A DNA stretch of 64,000 bases, from positions 17,209,760-17,273,759 of the forward strand of contig OZ035998.1 of assembly GCA_964035015.1 (NCBI GenBank), read 5' to 3'. The position numbers and the translations under genes were made by a program. Every line of letters starts with the position of its first letter. Within the stretch, counting starts at the first letter, position 1. The notes beneath the pieces were generated by a model, which did not search any database, was not told the origin of the DNA, and saw only the letters and a program-made list of their open reading frames with translations. This stretch comes from Corallium rubrum. Taxonomy: Eukaryota; Cnidaria; Anthozoa; Scleralcyonacea; Coralliidae. Positions 57,521 to 64,000 of this stretch are shown here, one piece after another.

Positions 57521-57809
57521 TTACACAAAAAACTCTTGATTATTTAGTGATCTATCGGTAACACTAGCATATGGACATACAGTACATCTTATAATCCGAA
57601 GGCATGGATCATGAGTCTTGAATTCTGTACCACAAACATTACATATCAGATTTCGAATAACGCATTTGTTAAAATATTTCCACAAAGTCCACAAACACTT
57701 AGGACACTCAATTACATGTGTAAAAGTAACAGGATTCTGACAACGTTCGCAATCAACAGGTTCGTCAATTATAGAATTTTCTGATTCTATTTCGGTGTAA
57801 TCTTTATCG
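57521..57809 (-). pseudogene. Zinc-ribbon protein, C-terminal part, left arm
   Basis: This is the left-arm counterpart of the gene at 62315-62999. Four Cys pairs remain: CERC, CPKC, CNVC and CTVC. The N-terminal part is cut off by the left-only segment; its first ~30 codons survive at about 58779-58873. One residue differs from the right copy in the shared part (Ile for Thr before ECPKC). Confidence 0.7.
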
Positions 57810-58778
57810 TAAAAATTATTTACAAACACACAAAGTTAAAATTCATAAATGTCTCCTTTTTGCTACCGGTTCTTTTCTGTTTCTAGTCGCCAACCACTCT
57901 CCGAAAGCCATTACTTCCGCTTTTGCACAGTGATGGTATGCATTTGGTGTTATGTGATTGCCACATGTTTCCAACCAAATCATGTCATCAAAAAGAAATG
58001 AAGCTTTAGGACAACCATAGTTTTGCAAGTTTAGTGATGGAATATCCAGTCTTTTCAGAAGATCCCTTTCAAAGTGACCGCCTTTAAATGCCAACATGGA
58101 CTGTTCGTTTATCTTTATGTCGGTATAGAGGGTTGCCACAATGCGATCAAGATCGCTCATCGGGAAGGCTTTCGTACCCCTAGGCACCCCGAAGGGGAGT
58201 TTATGTATATGATTCATTACATATATGCAGCTCTTTTTATCTCGTTCGTTCAAAGAGTACCAATTAACACCAAGATCGAAAAAATAGGAGTGAGCCTCTT
58301 CTCTCCGCACGTCTAACAGACCCAATTCTTTACAGCAGAATTTCCCGTTTATAATGAAGCCATCCATATCTAATATTCCCACTATGTTTTCCATCGTCAC
58401 GCGCTTAGTTGCCTTTCTGATATAAATCAGAACATTTTCTAAGTGTTCTCTCTCATAGTGTTTTCTGATATCCATGTGTTCTTTGAAAAACGAATGCCGA
58501 CGCAGGGATGGATAGTTTGTTACGACATAATAGGCGAATTAAGCGATATTAGCATTTGTGTTCTAGCATGTATCCTTAACCCGACATTCACGGGTGACTT
58601 TTAAATCAGCCGCTCTATTCATATGAATGTTTGATGTTTTCAACTTGTGTAATCTATTTTTAATTACGCCATGCTTGCCGCTCTGTATAGTTGAACGTCT
58701 ATTAAAAATTGTCAAGACTCTCGTATATAAAATCCCCACAAATTAGAGTTCCCCTACAAAGAACAAATTAGAGTTCCC
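57810..58778. other. Left-arm-only segment
   Basis: This segment of about 970 bp replaces about 305 bp of the right arm (62407-62711). The borders are at GCAAAGAAGACGC (inner side) and ACGATAAAGATTACACC (outer side). A 28-bp direct repeat, ACAAATTAGAGTTCCCCT with a few more bases, lies at the inner border (58737-58786). The segment carries the exonuclease-like gene at 57843-58475. Confidence 0.75.
57843..58475 (-). CDS. DEDDh exonuclease-like protein, 210 residues
   Basis: ATG at 58475, TGA at 57843. Possible RNase-H-fold exonuclease motifs in order: ILDMDGF at about 33-39 (D-x-D where DEDDh enzymes have D-x-E), FKGGHFERDLLKRLDI at about 129-144, LFDDMIWLE at about 160-168 and HHCAKAEVMAFGEWL at about 181-195 (HxAxxE in place of HxAxxD). 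Small GG-containing exonuclease-like genes of this kind are, from memory, common in cnidarian mobile elements. The order of motifs is visible; the enzymatic role is inference. Confidence 0.55.
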   Translation of the reverse strand: MDIRKHYEREHLENVLIYIRKATKRVTMENIVGILDMDGFIINGKFCCKELGLLDVRREEAHSYFFDLGVNWYSLNERDKKSCIYVMNHIHKLPFGVPRGTKAFPMSDLDRIVATLYTDIKINEQSMLAFKGGHFERDLLKRLDIPSLNLQNYGCPKASFLFDDMIWLETCGNHITPNAYHHCAKAEVMAFGEWLATRNRKEPVAKRRHL

Positions 58779-58915
58779 CTGCAAAGAAGACGCTGTCGCT
58801 TCATCCACTCCGTAGTCAAAGTGTGACAGTATTTCTTTAACACGAAAATCATCATGTAATCTTTCTCCCATCGTGTTCAGGGTTCGAATGAGGGTCTTTA
58901 CAAAATATCGTTCTT

Positions 58916-59233
58916 TTATATTAGTTCTGCGAGTCCTTCTAAAACAGGACCAAGTAAGACATCAAGAAATCCTGCACCTTTTTGAACCAGTATCTCCTTC
59001 TTTCTCATAAAACTACTTCGGGGACTAGCCAAAGTTGATATGTCGTCGCTATAAGGCTTAACGTCTTCAAGCAAAGCAGGTGATAATTGATATTGTATTG
59101 ACCAAAAGTTAAACATACAATCACAAATGCATCTAATTTGCTCGGGGCTTGCAGTCTCCAACAGAGCTCGCTGTTGAATAGGTTCACTTGTACATAAAAG
59201 TTCAAGAAACGGTTTGTGCTTTTTGATCAACAT
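58916..59233 (-). CDS. Conserved small arm protein, 105 residues, left copy
   Basis: A basic, Leu-rich protein starting MLIKKHKPFLELLC, with RALLETASPEQIRCICDC in the middle and GAGFLDVLLGPVLEGLAELI at the end. It differs from the right copy (61953-62270) at two residues, both conservative. Similar 100-120-residue proteins accompany Polinton/adintovirus-like genes in marine invertebrates, by my recollection; no function is established from sequence. Confidence 0.6.
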   Translation of the reverse strand: MLIKKHKPFLELLCTSEPIQQRALLETASPEQIRCICDCMFNFWSIQYQLSPALLEDVKPYSDDISTLASPRSSFMRKKEILVQKGAGFLDVLLGPVLEGLAELI

Positions 59234-59290
59234 CTCTATTTGACAGTCAGTGTCTAAATGAGGAAAACGCTACCAAAACACACATTTTAA

Positions 59291-59832
59291 GAGGAGGAGG
59301 AGAAAGAGGAGGAGGAGGAGGAGGAGGAGGAGGAGAAAGAGGAGGAGGAGGAGGACGAGAAAGAGGAGGAGGAGGAGGAGAAAGAGGAGGAGAAGGAGGA
59401 GGAGGAGAAAGAGGAGGAGGAAGAGGAGGAGAAACAGGAGGAGGAGGAGGAGAAAGAGGAGGAGGAGGAGAAAGAGGATGAGAAGGAGGAGGAGAAAGAG
59501 GAGGAGGAGAAGAAAGAGGAGGAGGAGGAGGAGGAGAAAGAGGAGGAGGAGGAGGAGAAAGAGGAGGAGGAGAAAGAGGATGAGAAGGAGGAGGAGAAAG
59601 AGGAGGAGGAGGAGGAGAAGAAAGAGGAGGAGGAGGAGGAGGAGAAAGAGGAGGAGGAGGAGGAGAAAGAGGAGGAGGAGGAGGAGAAAGAGGAGGAGGA
59701 GGAGGAGAAAGAGGAGGAGGAGGAGAAAGAGGAGGAGGAGGAGAAAGAGGAGGAGGAGGAGAAAGAGGAGGAGAAGGAGGAGAAGGAGGAGAAGGAGAAA
59801 GAGGAGGAGGAGGAGAAAGAGGAGGAGGAGAA
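59291..59832 (+). repeat. Purine tract (GAGGAGGAGAAAGAGG)n, left
   Basis: About 540 bp almost without pyrimidines on the plus strand, built of GAGGAG and AAAGAGGAG blocks. It is the inner end of the left arm. Long Ser/Phe/Leu, Arg or Glu ORFs over it are by-products. Confidence 0.97.
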
Positions 59833-59841
59833 ATAAATTAT

Positions 59842-61224
59842 ATGACATTCTCTAGAAATGTTTATTCTGCTCATGTTCTTCAACAAGTGAACATGTCTTA
59901 TGTCTGCAGCACTTGTGGAAAAACGTTTTCTACACTATTCAACATGCAACGTCATATAAAAAATTTCCATAAAAACAGTACTTATTCAAGACCAGCACAT
60001 CTTCTCAATGACGCAACAGTCATGCAGCATCCATTTACTTGCATTGTCGCTGGATGCACACAGAGTGGTAAAACAGTATGGGTGAAAACGCTTCTTGAAA
60101 ACGCCAAAACTACGATTAATCCTCCTCCCGAACGTATCATTTGGTGCTATGGGCAATGGCAGCCCATGTATTTAGAAATGATCAAAACAATACCAGGCAT
60201 CGAATTCTATGAGGGTATACCTTCCGACATTGACTCTGATAATTTTCTTGAAGTCTCTCAACGTAACCTGATCGTCCTCGATGATCTCATGGATCAGTCA
60301 GGAAGAGATAAACGTATTGCTAGTCTATTTACTAAAGGTAGTCATCACAGGAATCTCTCCGTGATCTATATTGTTCAGAATATATTTCACCAAGGCAAAG
60401 AAACAAGAAACATCAGCCTCAACGCACACTATATCGTACTATTCAAGTCTCCAAGGGATAAGCAACAAATTTCTGTCTTGGCACGGCAGGTGAACCCAGG
60501 TCATGTCCATGAATTTATGAAGAGTTACGAGGAAGCCACAACTCGTCCTCATGGTTATTTAATGCTTGATCTGAAACCGACCACGGACGACGATCATCGC
60601 CTCAAGACCAATGTTCTACCTGGAGAAAATAGCTCAAGCCTGCAGCAACAGCTGGGTAGTTTCATACAAAAGCAATCCTATCAATTACCTCCAATCGTTA
60701 ATGCCATGTACAATACAGAACAAAAAATGCAAGATATTGTACAAGCGCCACAGTTAACACCTGACGAAAAGAACGTACTTTACTCCAATCAGCTAGGACG
60801 TTTCCTGACGTTTCAAAACCAACTGCATAATCAGTCTCAACCTCTGACTAATCTTCAAACTCAGCAAAATACAGAAAATTTGACACCGGAGATAAAGCAA
60901 GAAACTGACGATCTTCCGTGGAGTTTCCATGCTACACCTAAAACCTATTTTGTAACACCGCCTCCTACCGTTGAACAACCGACGCTTAAACATAATTTCT
61001 TTCATAATTGGGAAAGCTCTTCGGATTGGAAGGAAAGCGACTTGGCAAAGATGACCCCAGATGATAGAGAAGAGTATGAACATCATCTATTGATGACTAG
61101 ATCAAAATATTTACCCATGACAAAAGAAGATGTATCACAATTATCACCAGAAGACAAGAAAGACTATCACGCTACCTTTAAAATAAAAACGCCTAAATAT
61201 AATCTAAGAAGCAGACCTTACTAA
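59842..61224 (+). CDS. FtsK/HerA-type (A32-like) DNA-packaging ATPase with N-terminal C2H2 finger
   Basis: Genome-packaging ATPase of the Polinton/adintovirus type, which pumps DNA into capsids. A C2H2 finger (CSTCGKTFSTLFNMQRH and on to H) comes first, residues 22-45. Walker A is GCTQSGKT at about 71-78 and Walker B LIVLDDLMD at about 142-150. Typical later motifs are IVQNIFHQGKETRNISLNAH and VLFKSPRDKQQ. The C-terminal 170 residues are Gln/Pro-rich and end basic (KYNLRSRPY). ATG at 59842 has T at -3; ATG at 59893 (A at -3, 443 residues) is a better start. The frame is intact, and it is the only gene in the single-copy loop. Confidence 0.88.
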   Translation: MTFSRNVYSAHVLQQVNMSYVCSTCGKTFSTLFNMQRHIKNFHKNSTYSRPAHLLNDATVMQHPFTCIVAGCTQSGKTVWVKTLLENAKTTINPPPERIIWCYGQWQPMYLEMIKTIPGIEFYEGIPSDIDSDNFLEVSQRNLIVLDDLMDQSGRDKRIASLFTKGSHHRNLSVIYIVQNIFHQGKETRNISLNAHYIVLFKSPRDKQQISVLARQVNPGHVHEFMKSYEEATTRPHGYLMLDLKPTTDDDHRLKTNVLPGENSSSLQQQLGSFIQKQSYQLPPIVNAMYNTEQKMQDIVQAPQLTPDEKNVLYSNQLGRFLTFQNQLHNQSQPLTNLQTQQNTENLTPEIKQETDDLPWSFHATPKTYFVTPPPTVEQPTLKHNFFHNWESSSDWKESDLAKMTPDDREEYEHHLLMTRSKYLPMTKEDVSQLSPEDKKDYHATFKIKTPKYNLRSRPY

Positions 61225-61259
61225 AACTTTTTATATGTATATGTTTGAACGAAAACCGA

Positions 61260-61265
61260 AATAAA
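61260..61265 (+). terminator. AATAAA polyadenylation signal
   Basis: AATAAA lies 36 bp after the ATPase stop codon, in the loop and before the pyrimidine tract. It supports pol II expression of the gene. Confidence 0.6.
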
Positions 61266-61317
61266 TATTTTTAAGCTAAATGCTTTTGTATGTATGTATG
61301 TGTGTGTGTTTATTTGT

Positions 61318-61897
61318 TCCTCCTCCTCCTCCCCCTTCTTCTCTTTCTCCTCCTCCTCCTCTTTCTCCTCCTCCTCCGCTTTCTCCTCCTCCTCCTCTTT
61401 CTCCTCCTCCTCCTCCTCCTCCTTCTCCTCCTTCTCCTCCTCTTTCTCCTCCTCCTCCTCCTCTTTCTCCTCCTCTTTCTCCTCCTCCTCCTCTTTCTCC
61501 TCCTCCTCCTCCTCCTCCTCCTCTTTCTCCTCCTCCTCCTCCTCTTTCTCCTCCTCCTCCTCCTCTTTCTCCTCCTCCTCCTCCTCCTCTTTCTTCTCCT
61601 CCTCCTCCTCCTCTTTCTCCTCCTCCTCCTCTTTCTCATCCTCTTCCTCCTCCTCCTTCTCATCCTCTTCCTTCTCATTCTCTTTGTCCTCCTCCTCCTC
61701 CTCTTTCTCCTCCTCCTCTTCCTCTTTCTCCTCCTCCACCTCCTCTTCCTCCTCCTCTTTCTCCTCCTCCTCCTCCTTCTCCTCCTCTTTCTCCTCCTCC
61801 TCCTCCTCCTCTTTCTCCTCCTCCTCCTCCTCCTCCTTCTCCTCCTCCTCTTTCTCCTCCTCCTCCTCCTCCTCCTCCTCCTTCTCCTCCTCCTCTT
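61318..61897 (+). repeat. Pyrimidine tract (CCTCCTCTTTCTCCT)n, right
   Basis: About 580 bp of C/T on the plus strand, the inverted counterpart of 59291-59832. The block order differs in detail between the two tracts. Confidence 0.97.
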
Positions 61898-61952
61898 AAA
61901 ATGTGTGTTTTGGTAGCGTTTTCCTCATTTAGACACTGACTGTCAAATAGAG

Positions 61953-62270
61953 ATGTTGATCAAAAAGCACAAACCGTTTCTTGAACTTTTATGTACAAGT
62001 GAACCTATTCAACAGCGAGCTCTGTTGGAGACTGCAAGCCCCGAGCAAGTTAGATGCATTTGTGATTGTATGTTTAACTTTTGGTCAATGCAATATCAAT
62101 TATCACCTGCTTTGCTTGAAGACGTTAAGCCTTATAGCGACGACATATCAACTTTGGCTAGTCCCCGAAGTAGTTTTATGAGAAAGAAGGAGATACTGGT
62201 TCAAAAAGGTGCAGGATTTCTTGATGTCTTACTTGGTCCTGTTTTAGAAGGACTCGCAGAACTAATATAA
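61953..62270 (+). CDS. Conserved small arm protein, 105 residues, right copy
   Basis: ATG at 61953 and an intact frame. Same protein as 58916-59233 with Val and Met for two Ile. It is followed after 44 bp by the gene at 62315 on the same strand, so both may be expressed from this arm. Confidence 0.6.
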   Translation: MLIKKHKPFLELLCTSEPIQQRALLETASPEQVRCICDCMFNFWSMQYQLSPALLEDVKPYSDDISTLASPRSSFMRKKEILVQKGAGFLDVLLGPVLEGLAELI

Positions 62271-62314
62271 AAGAACGATATTTTGTAAAGACCCTCATTC
62301 GAACCCTGAACACG

Positions 62315-62999
62315 ATGGGAGAAAGATTACATGATGATTTTCGTGTTAAAGAAATACTGTCACACTTTGACTACGGAGTGGATGAAGCGACAGCGTCTTC
62401 TTTGCTGAATAGTTTACTCGCGTCCTATGTCAACTTAACATGGAATCCCAAAGGAGAAATTGTGTATCAAGGAAGAACTATACCAAACACAAAAATAGCC
62501 GAATTGGTAGAATACTGCGTATCACCTTACGTCTCAGGCAATTCCCGAACCAGCTGGTCTAAATGTATTTGTAAAAGGACTCGCCGACATTAACATTGAC
62601 AAAAACCTTATCGAAAATGTTCGAGTGCTGACAATGTTGGCGCAGGCAGAAGAAGAAACAGAATCAGAGAGCGAAAACGAAGAAACGTCCTCCGAAGAAG
62701 ATTCAGAACACGATAAAGATTACACCGAAATAGAATCAGAAAATTCTATAATTGACGAACCTGTTGATTGCGAACGTTGTCAGAATCCTGTTACTTTTAC
62801 ACATGTAACTGAGTGTCCTAAGTGTTTGTGGACTTTGTGGAAATATTTTAACAAATGCGTTATTCGAAATCTGATATGTAATGTTTGTGGTACAGAATTC
62901 AAGACTCATGATCCATGCCTTCGGATTATAAGATGTACTGTATGTCCATATGCTAGTGTTACCGATAGATCACTAAATAATCAAGAGTTTTTTGTGTAA
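62315..62999 (+). pseudogene. Acidic-linker zinc-ribbon protein, right arm, one frameshift
   Basis: N-terminal part starts MGERLHDDFRVKEILSHFDY and includes WNPKGEIVYQGRTIPNTKIA. The frame shifts near 62541; a second frame continues through an acidic linker (EEETESESENEETSSEEDSE) to four Cys pairs (CERC, CPKC, CNVC, CTVC) and a stop at 62997-62999. Total about 228 codons. The W-x(3)-G-x-I-x(3)-G-x-x-I pattern recurs, from memory, in proteins of Polinton-type elements. In the left arm the same gene is broken by the exonuclease-bearing segment. Confidence 0.7.
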
Positions 63000-63097
63000 A
63001 TAAATATTTTAAACCGATTGTTGTGAATTCTGTCTTATGCAAAGTGCACGCTAATGACTTTCTCGCCTATACCTGCCTAAGCGCTTAATCCTCTTAA

Positions 63098-63304
63098 TTG
63101 CCCCTAATGAGTTTTTCTTTTGTCTCCTGCACGTGCACTCAGGATAAATATGCAAATATCAGCCGTAGCAACATTAACAAGATGCTTGACGACGTTAATA
63201 AAATAGCCGAGTCAGCCGTTTATCTGAAGAAAGTGTTTCAATGTCTTTCGAACAGCTTGCCGAACGGTTTCTTCATTCAAGGCATCGTTTACTTTATAAA
63301 CTAA
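63098..63304 (+). CDS. Small 68-residue arm ORF, right copy
   Basis: Protein identical to the left-arm ORF at 57216-57422. No domain recognised. Confidence 0.4.
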   Translation: MPLMSFSFVSCTCTQDKYANISRSNINKMLDDVNKIAESAVYLKKVFQCLSNSLPNGFFIQGIVYFIN

Positions 63305-63937
63305 AGCCAAATAAGCGACAATTCGGCACATATGTCCAAGTAAATGTGTAAAGAACTGTTTGGCCGTTTAAGTTCCAAACTGATATAATATTCATGTATG
63401 CTATTAATCTGAGTCTATACGAGCTCTGCCAATTCAGACACTTCGGCTGCCCAAAACTCTCTATACTCATCGAGACAAGGTTTCAGATAAAAAATATAAA
63501 GTGCCTCTCTCACTTTCTCTTTAGTTCCTTGTAAAGAACGTCTATTTTGTTAAAGTTTACTGTACGCATGCTCTGTACGTCTACGTGTCCCACAACTGTC
63601 GACTGTCAGTAGGGAAAAGTGTATAAATGAAAAGGTAATTACTAGTACTTGTAAGGATATAAGTCAAGTGCCTTTTGATAATTACGTAACCCAGAACTTC
63701 GGGAATCAGTCGGAGACCTATCGGGAATGACGTATTACACGGGGGGTTGAGTAACGACTAGGGTTGGAGGGAGAGTTAGGGTTACTACGTCCCAAAGGAG
63801 CCTGAGAAATAATGACGTATGCATAATGAGATTAGGGTTAGAACGTCACAAAGGAGAATGAATAAACAATAAGTTGAATATTTAATGAGGCGGCATCCCT
63901 TTGGCCGCCATATGGGGGGGGGGGGGGTATTACTACT

Positions 63938-64000
63938 GCTCTCATTCTCCCACTGTTTGATTACGCAGACATTATATGGGGTGACAAAAATAACTCCTCT
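63938..64000 (+). pseudogene. LINE RT, part after the insertion
   Basis: After the second target copy (GCTCTC) the RT thumb region continues as ILPLFDYADIIWGDKNN to the window edge, in the same frame as the part ending at 56589. Confidence 0.88.

Larger units (their letters stand above)
56590..63937. mobile_element. Polinton-like ATPase-only element with giant inverted arms, 7.35 kb
   Basis: The ends AGTAGTAATACCCCCC and, reversed, the same text with a longer G/C run bound the element. GCTCTT and GCTCTC flank it, a 6-bp target duplication with one difference. AG-starting ends and 6-bp duplications are Polinton/Maverick hallmarks. The left arm (56590-59832) and right arm (61318-63937) are inverted copies, except for a left-only segment at about 57810-58778. 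Between them 59833-61317 is unique and holds the packaging ATPase. I see no DNA polymerase, retroviral-type integrase, protease or capsid gene, so it should depend on a helper for replication. Confidence 0.85.
54845..64000 (+). mobile_element. CR1/Jockey-type LINE, 5'-truncated, split by the Polinton-like element
   Basis: RT-coding text runs from about 54845 to 56589 and resumes at 63938. At 56584-56589 (GCTCTT) the frame reads Ala-Leu; at 63938 GCTCTC repeats Ala-Leu and the RT frame goes on (ILPLFDYADIIWGD) to the window end. Removing the element plus one 6-bp copy would leave the frame unbroken. Confidence 0.9.

Noticed and set aside
59270..61939. Long ORFs of Leu, Ser/Phe, Arg, Glu and Pro repeats over the GAGGAG and CCTCCT tracts
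   Set aside because: All frames and both strands are open because the tracts lack stop-forming bases. There is no start context or conservation, so these are microsatellite artefacts.
56590..63937. Polymerase, integrase or capsid genes in the Polinton-like element
   Set aside because: I searched both arms and the loop for PolB, DDE integrase and jelly-roll-sized frames and saw none longer than about 210 codons apart from the ATPase.

Overview
The window is animal nuclear DNA: AT-rich, with short exons bounded by GT-AG introns, long TE-filled introns, many microsatellites and dense hairpin MITEs. The style of the MITEs and the mix of R4/Dong-like, CR1-like, hAT and Polinton-type elements suggest a cnidarian, perhaps an anthozoan. 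No marker gene proves this, so the assignment is an inference.

Region 1 (about 4.2-35.5 kb) holds one host gene on the minus strand. I built a 24-exon model in which every junction keeps frame. The gene is 5'-incomplete and encodes about 1,395 residues. It is a single-pass receptor: five Ig domains, FN3, SEA, EGF, Ig, SEA, FN3, a transmembrane helix and an FGFR-like tyrosine-kinase domain. The kinase keeps the ATP-anchoring Lys, the alphaC Glu and the HRD loop, but its DFG motif reads NFG, the first P-loop Gly is Glu and APE reads AFE, so I predict a pseudokinase or weak kinase. Its introns hold a 5'-truncated LINE, tRNA-type SINEs, a 3.5-kb hAT transposon with an almost complete transposase, many MITEs and several microsatellites.

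Region 2 (about 36-52.5 kb) is a TE graveyard. Four R4/Dong-like retrotransposon fragments each touch a (TAA)n array; one is interrupted by a 5S-rRNA-derived SINE. A second LINE with a restriction-like endonuclease, on the minus strand, is split by a hAT element with a perfect 8-bp target duplication, and that hAT is itself split by a near-perfect 2.85-kb foldback element.

Region 3 (about 53.6-64 kb) starts with 213-bp tandem repeats and a 5'-truncated CR1/Jockey-type LINE. That LINE is interrupted inside its ORF by a 7.35-kb element (56590-63937) with Polinton-like ends and a 6-bp target duplication. The element is a giant inverted repeat around one unique gene, a zinc-finger/FtsK-HerA-type packaging ATPase. 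Its arms carry small protein genes, a zinc-ribbon gene, purine/pyrimidine tracts and, in the left arm only, a DEDDh-exonuclease-like gene. I see no polymerase, integrase or capsid gene, so it looks like a packaging-ATPase-only satellite of Polinton-like viruses. This is the best candidate for an undescribed system here.
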